Below, one piece after another: positions 25,303-34,063 of a stretch of DNA of 64,000 bases. Under the pieces are notes generated by a model that was not told the origin of the DNA, made no database searches, and saw only the letters and a program-made list of their open reading frames with translations. A program made the position numbers and the translations under genes. The first letter of the stretch is position 1, and every line of letters starts with the position of its first letter. Source of the stretch: Halogranum gelatinilyticum (GTDB lineage: Archaea > Halobacteriota > Halobacteria > Halobacteriales > Haloferacaceae); assembly GCF_900103715.1 (NCBI RefSeq), contig NZ_FNHL01000001.1:186001-250000 (forward strand), given 5' to 3'.

Positions 25303-25460
25303 TTCGGCAGGGTTACGTTGACGAGTCTCACGGGACACGTTCTCATAGGACGAGAGGACCGCTAGCACGTGGAGACGGCGGCCCTACCGCCCGGCTGCTG
25401 CTGTGTCACGGCATACCCAACTCCGGCAGCGTTTATAGGTCAGAGTGGCTAGGTGCGCGC

Positions 25461-26342
25461 ATGGACTGGAAACCGGACTGGGGACTCAGGGGCCGCATGG
25501 TCCTGACGATGTTCCTCCTGTTCGCCCTCTACATCGTGTTCGTCGGTGCGATGGTGACGTTCACCGACTACGGCGCGATTGCACTCCCGCTCATGGCTGT
25601 CTTCCTCTTCGTACAGTTCTTCTTCAGCGACAAGCTCGCGCTCTACAGCATGGGCGCGAAAGAGGTCTCCGAAGAGGAGTATCCCGAACTGCACGCGATG
25701 ATCGGTCGGCTCTCCCAGCAGGCCGACCTCCCGAAGCCGAAGGTCGCCGTCGCCGACTCGCGCGTCCCGAACGCCTTCGCAACGGGCCGGAGCCAGAAGA
25801 GCTCCGCCGTCGCCGTCACGACGGGCATCATGCAGACGCTCGACAAAGACGAGCTGGAAGGCGTTCTCGCCCACGAGCTCGCCCACATCAAGAACCGCGA
25901 CGTGATGGTCATGACCATCGCCTCGTTCCTCTCGACGGTCGCGTTCATGATCGTCCGCTGGAGCTTCTTCTTCGGCGGCGGTGGCCGCGACCGCAACGGC
26001 GGCGGTGGTGGCGTCCTCGCCGCAATCGCGGTCTCGCTCGTCGTCTGGGTCATCTCGTTTATCCTCATCCGCGCGCTCTCGCGGTACCGCGAGTACGCCG
26101 CCGACCGGGGTGGCGCGGTCATCACGGGCAAGCCCTCGGCGTTGGCCTCCGCGCTCCTGAAGATCTCGGGGCGGATGGACAACGTCCCGAAGGAGGACAT
26201 GCGCGAGCAGGCGGAGATGAACGCGTTCTTCATCATCCCCATCAAGAGCGGCTTCATCGGCAAGATCGCCAGCACGCACCCGAGCACCGAGAAGCGCGTC
26301 GCCAAGCTCCGTGAACTCGAAAAGGAGATGGAGACGCGGTAA
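25461..26342 (+). CDS. htpX: HtpX-type M48 membrane zinc metalloprotease
   Basis: A 293-residue integral-membrane protease for quality control of membrane proteins. It has two N-terminal helices (LTMFLLFALYIVFVGAMVTF and IALPLMAVFLFVQFFF), the zinc motif HELAH (138-142) and the distal ligand region YREYAADRGG. A glycine-rich loop (FFGGGGRDRNGGGGG) separates two further helices. A TATA-like gtttata at 25431-25437 lies 24-30 bases before ATG 25461. It heads a cluster with a second M48 protease and PspAB, linking it to envelope stress. Confidence 0.95.
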   Translation: MDWKPDWGLRGRMVLTMFLLFALYIVFVGAMVTFTDYGAIALPLMAVFLFVQFFFSDKLALYSMGAKEVSEEEYPELHAMIGRLSQQADLPKPKVAVADSRVPNAFATGRSQKSSAVAVTTGIMQTLDKDELEGVLAHELAHIKNRDVMVMTIASFLSTVAFMIVRWSFFFGGGGRDRNGGGGGVLAAIAVSLVVWVISFILIRALSRYREYAADRGGAVITGKPSALASALLKISGRMDNVPKEDMREQAEMNAFFIIPIKSGFIGKIASTHPSTEKRVAKLRELEKEMETR

Positions 26343-26392
26343 CCGCCTTCACAGCCCACCAGACTTATTCTTCCGCCGTTCGCGCTTCGGCC

Positions 26393-27271
26393 ATGCACTG
26401 GTCCCGTGACGTCCGGTTAGTCGCGACCACCGTCGGCTGCGGTGTGCTCGTTCTCGCCGGCTACGTCGCCTTCGCTGCCCTCCTCGTCGGCTGGCTCCGG
26501 TGGTTCGGCGTCTTCGTCGGTCTCGGCTTCGGCTGTCTGCTCTTCGCCTTTCTCGTCGCCGGGCCGCCATTGACCCTCCGCGGTGTCGACGCGAACGTGC
26601 TCTCGGCGGAGGACGCCCCGCAGCTCCTCGCGGCCGTCCAGCGACTCGCCCAGCAGGGCGGCGTCACTGATCCCGACGTCGCCGTCGTCGACACCGCCGA
26701 GCCGAACGCCTTTACCGTCGGCTGGGGACGCGGGGCGACGCTCTGCGTCACGACCGGACTGTTGGCGACGCTCGACCGTGACGAGTTGGAGGCCGTCCTC
26801 GCGCACGAACTCGCACACGCGACGAACTACGACGCGGCCGTGTTGACCGTTGCGTCGCTGCCGACGCTGTTGGGTCTCTCCACGGTCGAGACGAGCCGCG
26901 ACGTCGCCAGCGAGGGCGTCCAAGCGGTCTTCCTCGCGCTCCTCTTTGGCGTGCTCTCGGCGGTCCTCGTCGTCGCCACTGCCCCCGTCGTCGTCGCCCT
27001 GTCGCGAGCGCGGGAGTACGCCGCCGACCGCGGAGCCGTCGCACTGACGGGCGACCCGGCCGCGCTCGCGTCGGCACTGCGGACGTTGGCACAGGCCGCC
27101 AAGAACGACGAAGCGAACGGCCCACCGACGACTGACGCCCGCGAACTCGGCCTCGTCAGTGCCTTCTGCGTGGTCGAACCCGTCACCGCGCCGTTGCCGT
27201 GGCTCCACCCCTCGACCGAGCGGCGGGTCGCTCGCCTCCGTGACCTCGAACGGTCGGTGGAAACGACCTAA
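26393..27271 (+). CDS. Second M48-family membrane metalloprotease
   Basis: A 292-residue paralogue of the preceding HtpX with the zinc motif HELAH (138-142) and the ligand region REYAADRGA. N-terminal helices are LVATTVGCGVLVLAGYVAFA and WFGVFVGLGFGCLLFAFLVA. It ends, like HtpX, with HPSTERRVARLRDLE, a family hallmark. The gene follows htpX after 50 bases on the same strand and precedes pspAB by 25 bases. Two adjacent proteases of the same fold suggest different substrates or a heteromer, which is inference. Confidence 0.92.
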   Translation: MHWSRDVRLVATTVGCGVLVLAGYVAFAALLVGWLRWFGVFVGLGFGCLLFAFLVAGPPLTLRGVDANVLSAEDAPQLLAAVQRLAQQGGVTDPDVAVVDTAEPNAFTVGWGRGATLCVTTGLLATLDRDELEAVLAHELAHATNYDAAVLTVASLPTLLGLSTVETSRDVASEGVQAVFLALLFGVLSAVLVVATAPVVVALSRAREYAADRGAVALTGDPAALASALRTLAQAAKNDEANGPPTTDARELGLVSAFCVVEPVTAPLPWLHPSTERRVARLRDLERSVETT

Positions 27272-27296
27272 GTCCCCCGCGCTCTCAGGGACCTCC

Positions 27297-27902
27297 ATGG
27301 GACTCTTCGACTCGCTTCGGTCGGCGTTGGGCCTCCGCGCCGAGGCCGACGCCACCCGCGCGGCCGACCCCGAGGACCTCTTCGGGATGAGCACGGCGTA
27401 TCTGACGATGGAGGCCGACCTCGGCTTCGACCCCGCCGGCGAGGCGGCACTCTGCTTTTCGTCCGTGGACAGTACGGACTTCGCCGAGACGCTGGACAAC
27501 GTCGAGGCCATCCTCCGGGCCGGTGAGGAGGAGACGGGCACCGTCTTCCGGCGGTACGAGGACGACCACGGCTACCACTGGGTCGTGCTCGAAGACGACG
27601 ACCCCGAGGACCTCGTGACGAGCGTCCACTTCGCCGCCGACGAGTTCATCGAGCAGGGGTACGGCTCGCGGCTGCTCGCTGCTGTCTTCGGCTTCCGAAA
27701 GGACGGCTCGCAGGCGTACTGGATCTACTCGTTCCGCCGCGGGAAGTACTACCCCTTCGCGCCCACGCGCCGACACGAACGCGACCAACAGCTGGAGTTC
27801 AAACTGGAGACGGTGCTGGACGGCGAACTCGGCATCGAATCCGACGAGCAGTTCTGGTATCCGCTGTGGCCCGACACGCCGGGCAACCATCCGTGGGAGT
27901 AG
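27297..27902 (+). CDS. pspAB: PspA-associated protein PspAB
   Basis: A 201-residue soluble protein of the PspAB type: MGLFDSLRSALGL at the start, MSTAYLTMEADLGFDPAGEA, a central HWVVLEDDDPEDLVTSVHFA, and KYYPFAPTRRHERDQQLEFK near the end. In actinobacteria and archaea PspAB accompanies PspA/membrane-stress genes and M48 proteases; its exact activity is unknown. Here it is the last gene of htpX-M48-pspAB, so a membrane-stress role is supported by context. No pspA homologue is in the window. Confidence 0.88.
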   Translation: MGLFDSLRSALGLRAEADATRAADPEDLFGMSTAYLTMEADLGFDPAGEAALCFSSVDSTDFAETLDNVEAILRAGEEETGTVFRRYEDDHGYHWVVLEDDDPEDLVTSVHFAADEFIEQGYGSRLLAAVFGFRKDGSQAYWIYSFRRGKYYPFAPTRRHERDQQLEFKLETVLDGELGIESDEQFWYPLWPDTPGNHPWE

Positions 27903-28068
27903 TCCGACCGAGCTGTCTTTCCGGCCGACAGTAACTCGGTCGCTTCGCGCTCTTCGTTTCTAAACCCTCACGAGACTGTGCTACCGACCACCATGCAGTC
28001 ACCTGGTTTCACTTTCACCTTGCTGTTAACGAGGGTTTATGTGTGGATAGGCGTAAGGACTGGTTACG

Positions 28069-29100
28069 ATGGCAGAAGACGACCTCGAAAACCTCCCCGG
28101 AGTCGGTCCCGCAACCGCAGACAAGCTCACAGACGCAGGCTTCAACACCTACGAGAGCCTCGCCGTCGCGAGTCCGGCGGACCTCGCGAACAAGGCGGAC
28201 GTCGGCGACAGCACGGCGACGGACATCGTCCGCGCCGCCCAGGACGCCGCCGACATCGGCGGCTTCGAGACCGGGACGGCCGTCCTCGAACACCGCCAGC
28301 AGATCGGCAAGCTCAGCTGGCAGATCCCCGAAGTCGACGAGCTCCTCGGCGGCGGGCTGGAGACGCAGTCCATCACCGAGGCCTACGGTGAGTTCGGTGC
28401 CGGGAAGTCTCAGATCACCCACCAGATGTCGGTCAACGTCCAGCTTCCCAAGGAAGTCGGCGGCCTCCGCGGCAGTGTCATCTTCGTGGACTCGGAGGAC
28501 ACCTTCCGTCCCGAGCGGATCGACGACATGGTCCGCGGTCTCGACGACGACGTACTGCAGGCCACGATGGACGACCGTGGAATCGAGGGCTCGCCCGACG
28601 ACGAGGAGGCGATGGACGAACTCATCGCGGACGTCCTCGACAAGATCCACGTCGCGAAGGCGTTCAACTCCAACCACCAGATGCTCCTCGCCGAGAAGGC
28701 CGAGGAACTCGCCAACGAGCACGAGGACACCGAATGGCCCGTCCGCCTGCTCTGTGTCGACTCGCTCACGGCGCACTTCCGTGCGGAGTACGTCGGCCGT
28801 GGTCAGCTCGCCGACCGCCAGCAGAAACTCAACCGCCACCTCCACGACCTCGACCGCATCGGCAACCTCTACAACGCCGCGGTCATCGTGACGAACCAGG
28901 TCGCCTCGAACCCCGACTCCTACTTCGGCGACCCGACCCAGCCTATCGGTGGCAACATCCTGGGCCACAAGTCGACGTTCCGTATCTACCTCCGCAAGTC
29001 GAAGGGCGACAAGCGGATCGTCCGCCTCGTCGACGCGCCGAACCTGGCCGACGGCGAGGCCGTCATGCGCGTGCAGGACGGCGGCCTGAAGCCGGAATAG
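28069..29100 (+). CDS. radA: DNA repair and recombination protein RadA
   Basis: A 343-residue archaeal recombinase, the RecA/Rad51 homologue that forms filaments on single-stranded DNA and pairs homologues. The N-terminal helix-hairpin-helix domain includes [17 protein letters not shown]; Walker A is GEFGAGKS (107-114), Walker B lies in [11 protein letters not shown], and the L2/C-terminal part contains [12 protein letters not shown] and [15 protein letters not shown]. No intein interrupts it. A TATA-like gtttatgt at 28035-28042 gives a nearly leaderless message. It stands alone; the following small gene is separate. Confidence 0.97.
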   Translation: MAEDDLENLPGVGPATADKLTDAGFNTYESLAVASPADLANKADVGDSTATDIVRAAQDAADIGGFETGTAVLEHRQQIGKLSWQIPEVDELLGGGLETQSITEAYGEFGAGKSQITHQMSVNVQLPKEVGGLRGSVIFVDSEDTFRPERIDDMVRGLDDDVLQATMDDRGIEGSPDDEEAMDELIADVLDKIHVAKAFNSNHQMLLAEKAEELANEHEDTEWPVRLLCVDSLTAHFRAEYVGRGQLADRQQKLNRHLHDLDRIGNLYNAAVIVTNQVASNPDSYFGDPTQPIGGNILGHKSTFRIYLRKSKGDKRIVRLVDAPNLADGEAVMRVQDGGLKPE

Positions 29101-29180
29101 GCGCGACTGGTTTTCGGTTCGGTTCTTTCTCGCGGCTTCTCTCTTTGCGTGGCTCCGACCCGGCGAGCGGACACTGAGTT

Positions 29181-29396
29181 ATGTCTCCTCAGCACCATCT
29201 ATCGGACATGACTGCTCGGATGGACACCGTGATGTGGGTTCTCGCTGCGCTCTACGCCGTCGTCCTCGTCGCCGCGTTGTACGCGCTGTCGGTTGGCGAC
29301 GAGTCGCTGTCTCAGGTGGTTGCCGTGAGTGCGATCGCGCTCACCGGCGTCGCGGCGTGGTCGGCAGTCGTGGCGCGGCGGCGTGGCTGGGCGTAG
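29181..29396 (+). CDS. Small two-helix membrane protein
   Basis: Up to 71 residues, with two hydrophobic helices: VMWVLAALYAVVLVAALYAL and VVAVSAIALTGVAAWSAVVA, then a basic end RRRGWA. In-frame ATGs at 29181, 29208 and 29220 are all possible; the last (58 residues, MDTVMWVLAAL) is the most compact. No family recognised. The intergenic element B follows at once. Confidence 0.6.
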   Translation: MSPQHHLSDMTARMDTVMWVLAALYAVVLVAALYALSVGDESLSQVVAVSAIALTGVAAWSAVVARRRGWA

Positions 29397-29433
29397 CGTA
29401 CGACTTAATTCGATGGGTCATCTGCGAATCTGC

Positions 29434-29673
29434 AAACGTCTCGAAAGCCCACGTGTTCTCGACTCCCGCGGCTCGCTGTGCTCCTCGTCGGTCGCTTCGC
29501 TCCCCCCTGTGGTGCTTACGTCGCCGGGGTTCGTCGAGAACACGTCCCCTTTCAGTCCCACCCAACAACACCGCACGGCCACGTCCTCCCCAACCGATTC
29601 GCTCACTCGCATGCGCTCGTTCACTCATCCCTCGCGTGCGTGTCTCGCGGCCGTCGCCGCGAAGCCACGCGCC
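29434..29673 (-). repeat. Structured intergenic element, copy B (long form)
   Basis: On the minus strand: hairpin 1 (GTGGCTTCGCGGC against GCCGCGAGACAC), CGAGGGATGAGTGA, the core AATCGGTTGGGGAGG, GACAGAAAGGGG is replaced by GACTGAAAGGGG, then stem 2 whose 13-base arms (29451-29463 and 29533-29545) pair perfectly, and CTTTCGAGACGTTT at the 3' end. It fills most of the 331-base gap between two convergent genes. Same architecture as copies C and D. Confidence 0.87.
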
Positions 29674-29727
29674 GGAGATGAGTCTCAGTCGGTCGTCGAG
29701 AGGAGAGAAAGAGTCGAAGAAACGCCG

Positions 29728-30147
29728 TTATTCCTCGGTGCTCGTCTTGTCGAGGTCGATTTCGCCCTCGTAGATCTTGGCACCGTCCTGGGCCACCTTC
29801 TCGGCGAGCACGGCGCACTTGATGCGCATCGGGCTGATGTCGACGCCGAGCATGTCGACGATGTCGTCGCGGTCCATCTCCTTCAGTTCGGCGACGGTCA
29901 TGCCCGGGAGTTTCTGCGAGAGCATGCTGGCACTGGCCTGCGAGATGGCACAGCCGTCGCCGGAGAAGGCGACGTACTCGATGGTCTCGCCGTCGTCTTC
30001 GAGGCGGACGTCCACCCGGATGGTGTCGCCACAGGAGGGGTTCTCCCCGACGTGCGAGAAGGTGGGGTCCTCCATCTCGCCGTAGTTGCGGGGGTTCTTG
30101 TAGTGGTCGAGAATCTGCTGCCGATACATGTCGGAGCCCATGCCCAT
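29728..30147 (-). CDS. sufU: Fe-S cluster scaffold, SufU/IscU type
   Basis: A 139-residue U-type scaffold on which Fe-S clusters are built or, in SufU, a zinc protein that takes sulfur from SufS. The three conserved cysteines are in ENPSCGDTI, GDGCAISQAS and IKCAVLAEKV, with the Asp of CGD also present. The N terminus MYRQQILDHYKNPRNYG is typical. It lies downstream of sufS on the same strand; the 232-base gap between them carries a tandem stop-hairpin repeat. SufS plus SufU suggests a SufS-SufU sulfur-transfer pair, while SufBCD is not in this window. Confidence 0.95.
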   Translation of the reverse strand: MGMGSDMYRQQILDHYKNPRNYGEMEDPTFSHVGENPSCGDTIRVDVRLEDDGETIEYVAFSGDGCAISQASASMLSQKLPGMTVAELKEMDRDDIVDMLGVDISPMRIKCAVLAEKVAQDGAKIYEGEIDLDKTSTEE

Positions 30148-30214
30148 AGTTGGCCGTTCGTAAGTGAGTGCGCTGTAAAAGGATTCCGGGGTACGTGGGT
30201 CGAGAGGTCGGTTC

Positions 30215-30382
30215 AGCCCCCGAAGAGGCGCGCGGACGACGCCGCTTCAGGCGAATAACACTGAGACGGCTGGGTGTCTGCGCCCACAGAGGGGCGCACG
30301 TACCGTGCCGTATCAGGCAAACAACACTTCCGCGGCAGCGTGTCCGCGCCTCACGAGGAGGCGCGTGGACGACGCCGCTTCA
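30215..30382 (-). repeat. Triplicated sufS stop codon plus hairpin
   Basis: Reading on the minus strand, the end of sufS (..TTGTTTGCCTGA) with its following hairpin is repeated. The TGA of each unit lies opposite 30380-30382, 30313-30315 and 30247-30249, a period of 66-67 bases, each preceded by KTRTTNGCC-like bases. Each unit carries a GC hairpin: 30341-30370 (GTCCGCGCCTC against GAGGCGCGTGGAC), 30279-30299 (TGCGCCC against GGGGCGCA) and 30217-30234. The hairpins may be serial terminators or RNA-stability elements between sufS and sufU. Confidence 0.8.
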
Positions 30383-31654
30383 GGCAAACAACTCTCGCGC
30401 GCCGTCGATAGCTTCGACCAGCGCGTCGATCTCCTCGCGCGTGTTGTAGATGTAGAAGGAGGCACGCGTCGAGGCGGGTGCACCGAGCTTGTCGTGCAGC
30501 GGCTGGGTACAGTGGTCGCCGGCGCGGACGGCGACGGCGTAGTCGTTGAGGATACTGGAGAGGTCGTGGGCGTGGACGCTGCCGAGGTTGAACGCGACGA
30601 GGCCGCCGCGGTCGTCACCCGGCGGGCCGTAGATTTCGATGTCGTCGAACTCGCTCAGCTGGTCGTAGGCGTACTCGGCGAGCAGTTCCTCGTGGGCCTG
30701 CACCTTGTCCATCCCGATGTCGTCGAGATAGTCGATGGCGGCGTGGAGACCGATACCCTGGGCGATGTTGGGCGTGCCGGCCTCGAACTTCCACGGCAGA
30801 TCCTCCCACGTCGCGTCCTCGTAGGTGACCTTCCGAATCATGTCGCCACCGTAGAGATACGGCTCCATGGCTTCGAGGATGTGTTCTTTCCCGTACAGCG
30901 CCCCGATGCCCGTCGGGCCGAGCATCTTGTGCCCCGAGAAGGCGAGGAAGTCGGCGTCGATGTCGCCGACGTCGACCGGCCGCGTCGGCACCGACTGCGC
31001 GCCGTCAACGAAGATGTACGCGCCGACCTCGTGGGCCATGTCGGCCAGTTCGTCGACCGGGTTGACCGTCCCGAGCGTGTTCGAGACGTGGACGACGGAG
31101 ACCATCTTCGTCGACTCGTCGATGAGCGCCTTCGCGTGCTCCATGTCGAGCCGTCCCTCGTCGTCGACGCGGATGTACTTCACCTCGGCACCGGTCTTCT
31201 TGGCGAGCTGCTGCCAGGTGACGAGCGAGGCGTGGTGCTCCATCTCGGTCAGGACGACCCGGTCGCCCGGGCCGAGTTCGTTCAGCCCCCACGCGTAGGC
31301 AACGAGGTTCATCGCCTCGGTCGTGTTCTTCGTGAAGACGATCTCCTCGCGGCCCTCCGCACCGATGAAGTCGGCGACGCGGTCGTGGGCCTCCTCGTAG
31401 GCGACGGAGGCCTCCTGACTCAGCTGGTGGATGCCGCGGTGGACGTTGGCGTTGTAGCCGTAGTAGTAGTCGACGATGCTGTCGACGACCTGTTTTGGCG
31501 TCTGGCTCGTGGCTGCGTTGTCCAGATAGACCAGCGGTTCCGTGTCCTCCGGCCCCTCACCGGGCGTACTCACGTCCCCGCCGACCTTCCGGCCGAGGAC
31601 CGGAAAGTCCTCGCGGATGGCCGCGACGTCGATAGGGTACGACTGGAGTTCCAT
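30380..31654 (-). CDS. sufS: Cysteine desulfurase SufS
   Basis: A 424-residue PLP enzyme that takes sulfur from cysteine as a persulfide for Fe-S assembly. K243 in LAFSGHKMLGPTGIG binds PLP, and the catalytic cysteine is C382 in RAGDHCTQPLHDKLG; the RxxFY region (RASFYIYNT) follows. This is the group II (SufS) layout. The N-terminal part has a short acidic insertion (residues 28-40). It is followed by SufU, its usual partner, after a repeated hairpin region. ATG 31654 begins the conserved MELQSYPIDVAAIREDFPVL start. Confidence 0.96.
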   Translation of the reverse strand: MELQSYPIDVAAIREDFPVLGRKVGGDVSTPGEGPEDTEPLVYLDNAATSQTPKQVVDSIVDYYYGYNANVHRGIHQLSQEASVAYEEAHDRVADFIGAEGREEIVFTKNTTEAMNLVAYAWGLNELGPGDRVVLTEMEHHASLVTWQQLAKKTGAEVKYIRVDDEGRLDMEHAKALIDESTKMVSVVHVSNTLGTVNPVDELADMAHEVGAYIFVDGAQSVPTRPVDVGDIDADFLAFSGHKMLGPTGIGALYGKEHILEAMEPYLYGGDMIRKVTYEDATWEDLPWKFEAGTPNIAQGIGLHAAIDYLDDIGMDKVQAHEELLAEYAYDQLSEFDDIEIYGPPGDDRGGLVAFNLGSVHAHDLSSILNDYAVAVRAGDHCTQPLHDKLGAPASTRASFYIYNTREEIDALVEAIDGARELFA

Positions 31655-31772
31655 TGGGAGCGGATAGGGACTACGGGGATAACACCCCTTCGGTCGGGAG
31701 AAGCGTCGCTAACCGGATTCGGTTACGTTCGGGAGACGGACGGCTGCCGGCAGAACGAGTGACGCGACGACC

Positions 31773-32075
31773 CTACCGCAGCCAGAGCAACTGCGCGTGG
31801 AGCGTCCCTTCGAGTTCGAGGACGGTCTCCTCGTCGACGACGCCCGCTTCGACGGCGACGCGGACGGTCTCCTCGCCGACGAGGTTGGCGACAGCAGCAC
31901 GGTGAAGGCTGTCGAGGACGGTCTCCTCGTCGGCCTCCTCGGCGTCCTCGCCGCCGTAGAAGTCCTCCGTGACGGTCAGAGAGACCTTGCCGTTCTCGTA
32001 CGTCTCGCCGAGACAGTCGGGGTCACAGACCGACACGAGCAGTCCCTCGGGGGTGTCGCGCTCCTTGAGCAGCAT
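31773..32075 (-). CDS. DUF424-family protein
   Basis: A 100-residue archaeal protein: an N-terminal beta part (LLVSVCDPDCLGETYENGKV), the signature FYGGEDAEEADEETVLDSLHR and AAVANLVGEETVRVAVEAG, and a C-terminal LHAQLLWLR. This is the DUF424 pattern; the family often sits near translation genes and its role is unknown. Its ATG directly follows the stop codon of the TPR gene (no spacer), so the two are translated from one message. Confidence 0.88.
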   Translation of the reverse strand: MLLKERDTPEGLLVSVCDPDCLGETYENGKVSLTVTEDFYGGEDAEEADEETVLDSLHRAAVANLVGEETVRVAVEAGVVDEETVLELEGTLHAQLLWLR

Positions 32076-32813
32076 CTAGTACTCCTCGACCATCTCGCGC
32101 TCGGCCTCCTCGCGCATCTCCTCGGCCCGCTCCATGATCTCTTCGGCCTCTTCTTCGCGACCCAGTTCTTCGAGTGCCAGCGCCTTCTCCTCGAGGATGT
32201 TCACGTTCCGCTCGCCGAGTCGAATGGCGTTGTCGTAGGCGTTGACGGCCTCCTCGTACAGCCCGCGCTCCGAGAGGAAGAAGCCGCGGTTGTACCACGC
32301 CTGCGGGAAGCGCGGGTCGACCTCGACGGCGCGCTCGGCGTGCTCCAGGGCGTCCTCGGTGTGGCCCCACTCCCAGAGCGCGTACGCGAGGTTGGTGTGG
32401 GCGGAGGCGGCGTGTTCGGAGTCCTCGTCGATTCTGAGAGCTTCCTGGTACGCGCCGATGGCCTCGTCGAACTCTTCGAGTTGGGCGTGTGCCGCGCCCT
32501 TGTTGACCCACGCCTCCTGCTCGTCGAGGGAGTCGTCCTCGGCGAACTGGGCGGCGCGGGCGAAGGCCTCCGTCGCCTCCTCGAAGCGGTTGATCTGCAT
32601 ATACGAGAGCCCGACGTCGATGAGACTCTGGACGTCGACGTCGTCCTGCGTGATGTTCCGTTCGTCGAGCAGGTCCGTCAGGACGTGGGAGTCGACCGGG
32701 TCGACCTTCGTCGGGTCGATCTTGAGCTCCGGCGGGTCGAGCGTGAACTCGTCGTAGTCCTCGTTGAGGCCCTGCCCCTCGGAGAACTTGTGCGGTCGGC
32801 GGTCGTCGCTCAT
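32076..32813 (-). CDS. Tetratricopeptide-repeat protein
   Basis: A 245-residue soluble protein with at least four TPR units, for example SLIDVGLSYMQINRFEEATE, EAWVNKGAAHAQLEEFDEAI, SAHTNLAYALWEWGHTEDAL and QAWYNRGFFLSERGLYEEAV. The repeats form a helical scaffold for protein-protein contacts. The C-terminal 40 residues are a Glu-rich coiled coil. ATG 32813 gives MSDDRRPHKFSEGQGLNEDY. It heads a two-gene operon with the DUF424 protein. The partner is unknown. Confidence 0.9.
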   Translation of the reverse strand: MSDDRRPHKFSEGQGLNEDYDEFTLDPPELKIDPTKVDPVDSHVLTDLLDERNITQDDVDVQSLIDVGLSYMQINRFEEATEAFARAAQFAEDDSLDEQEAWVNKGAAHAQLEEFDEAIGAYQEALRIDEDSEHAASAHTNLAYALWEWGHTEDALEHAERAVEVDPRFPQAWYNRGFFLSERGLYEEAVNAYDNAIRLGERNVNILEEKALALEELGREEEAEEIMERAEEMREEAEREMVEEY

Positions 32814-32932
32814 GGTGCGGCTTTGGCCGTCACGGCGGTTAAGCCCTGCGTCACACGGCTCGGCCGTCGCCACCGCTCGTGTCCGCTCTCTTGCCCCAGC
32901 GGCTTAGCCGTTCCACCGCGTACCGTCAGGCT

Positions 32933-33487
32933 ATGCGACTGTTCGTCAGCATCGACTTCCCCGACGCCGTCGCCGACGCCATCGCCGACGTGCAAGCCCC
33001 CCTCCGCGACCTGGCGGGGCTGACCCTCGTCTCGCCCGAGCGGGCGCACGTGACGCTAAAGTTCCTCGGCGACGTCGACGCCGAACGCGTCCCCGAAATC
33101 GAGGAAGCAATCGAGACCGCCGTCGACGCCGGCGGACTCGGCCCCTTCGAGACGACGGTCGCCGGACTCGGCGTCTTCCCGAACCTCGACTACATCAGCG
33201 TCGTCTGGGCCGGGGTCGAGGAGGGAGCCGACGAGATGACACGGCTCCACGAGGCACTGGAGCGGGAACTGACCGCCATCGGCTTCGACCCCGAGGACCA
33301 CGACTTCACCCCGCACGTCACTATCGGGCGGCTGAAAGACGCCCGTGGGAAGGAGACGGTCGTGGAGGCCGTCACGGGCGACCAGCCGACGTTCGGGACG
33401 TTTCGCGTCGACGAGATTCGGCTGACCGAGAGCACGCTGACGCGGGAGGGTCCGGAGTACGAGACGGTGACACGGTTCGACCTCTGA
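32933..33487 (+). CDS. thpR: RNA 2',3'-cyclic phosphodiesterase (2H/ThpR family)
   Basis: A 184-residue 2H phosphoesterase. Its two catalytic HxTx motifs are [11 protein letters not shown] and [11 protein letters not shown], spaced as in LigT/ThpR. The enzyme opens 2',3'-cyclic phosphates to 2'-phosphates and can join tRNA halves in vitro. ATG 32933 starts [13 protein letters not shown], the family start; the upstream in-frame ATG at 32879 has no support. It precedes the rpl39e cluster on the same strand, with a separate promoter between. Confidence 0.93.
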   Translation: MRLFVSIDFPDAVADAIADVQAPLRDLAGLTLVSPERAHVTLKFLGDVDAERVPEIEEAIETAVDAGGLGPFETTVAGLGVFPNLDYISVVWAGVEEGADEMTRLHEALERELTAIGFDPEDHDFTPHVTIGRLKDARGKETVVEAVTGDQPTFGTFRVDEIRLTESTLTREGPEYETVTRFDL

Positions 33488-33626
33488 GGCTGTCGTCCCC
33501 TCCGCCCGCGGGTCGGCAGCGAGCGGTTCGAGACCGTCGCCGTCCCCGAAACCGTGGGGCAGACTGTCGCGCAGTCGGGATGAAAGGAACAAGTCTTTAT
33601 GGCGTGCAGCGGAACTCTGTCCTACT

Positions 33627-33779
33627 ATGGGTAAGAAATCGAAGGCCAAGAAGAAGCGTCTGGCAAAGCTGGAGCGTCAGAACAGCCGCGTCCCCGCGTG
33701 GGTCATGATGAAGACCGACATGGAAGTCACGCGAAACCCCAAGCGTCGCAACTGGCGGCGAAGTAACACGGACGAGTAA
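33627..33779 (+). CDS. rpl39e: Large ribosomal subunit protein eL39
   Basis: A 50-residue basic protein, [20 protein letters not shown] then [20 protein letters not shown] and NWRRSNTDE, matching eL39, which lines the nascent-peptide exit tunnel. It is strongly basic in an acidic proteome, as expected for an rRNA-embedded protein. A TATA-like gtctttatgg (33593-33602) lies 25-34 bases before the ATG, so the transcript is leaderless. It starts the conserved archaeal cluster rpl39e-rpl31e-eif6-rpl18a-pfdA-ftsY and ends 3 bases before rpl31e. Confidence 0.97.
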   Translation: MGKKSKAKKKRLAKLERQNSRVPAWVMMKTDMEVTRNPKRRNWRRSNTDE

Positions 33780-33782
33780 GCA

Positions 33783-34061
33783 ATGAGTGCAAGTGATTTC
33801 GAGGAGCGCGTCGTCACCGTCCCGCTCCGCGACGCGCAGCAGGCTCCCGTACAGAAGCGTGCAGACCGTGCGATGAAGACGGTCCGAAAGCATCTGTCGA
33901 AGCATTTCAAGGTCGACGAGGACGCCGTCCGCCTCGACCCGAGCGTCAACGAGGCAATCTGGGCCGAGGGTCGGCAGAACCCGCCCCGGAAGCTCCGCGT
34001 CCGCGCCGCTCGCTTCGAGGAAGACGGCGGTGCAGTCGTCGAAGCTGAAACGGCCAACTAA
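33783..34061 (+). CDS. rpl31e: Large ribosomal subunit protein eL31
   Basis: A 92-residue ribosomal protein located near the exit tunnel. Family motifs are [33 protein letters not shown] and [20 protein letters not shown]. The C terminus [15 protein letters not shown] is acidic, a haloarchaeal trait. It is flanked by rpl39e (3 bases upstream) and eif6 (2 bases downstream), a tight operon. Confidence 0.97.
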   Translation: MSASDFEERVVTVPLRDAQQAPVQKRADRAMKTVRKHLSKHFKVDEDAVRLDPSVNEAIWAEGRQNPPRKLRVRAARFEEDGGAVVEAETAN

Positions 34062-34063
34062 CG

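Noticed and set aside
29418-29818. Several short frames inside and around element B
   Set aside because: They arise from the repeat's GC-rich sequence. The same frames are not conserved in copies A, C, D and E, where the paired bases rather than codons are kept.
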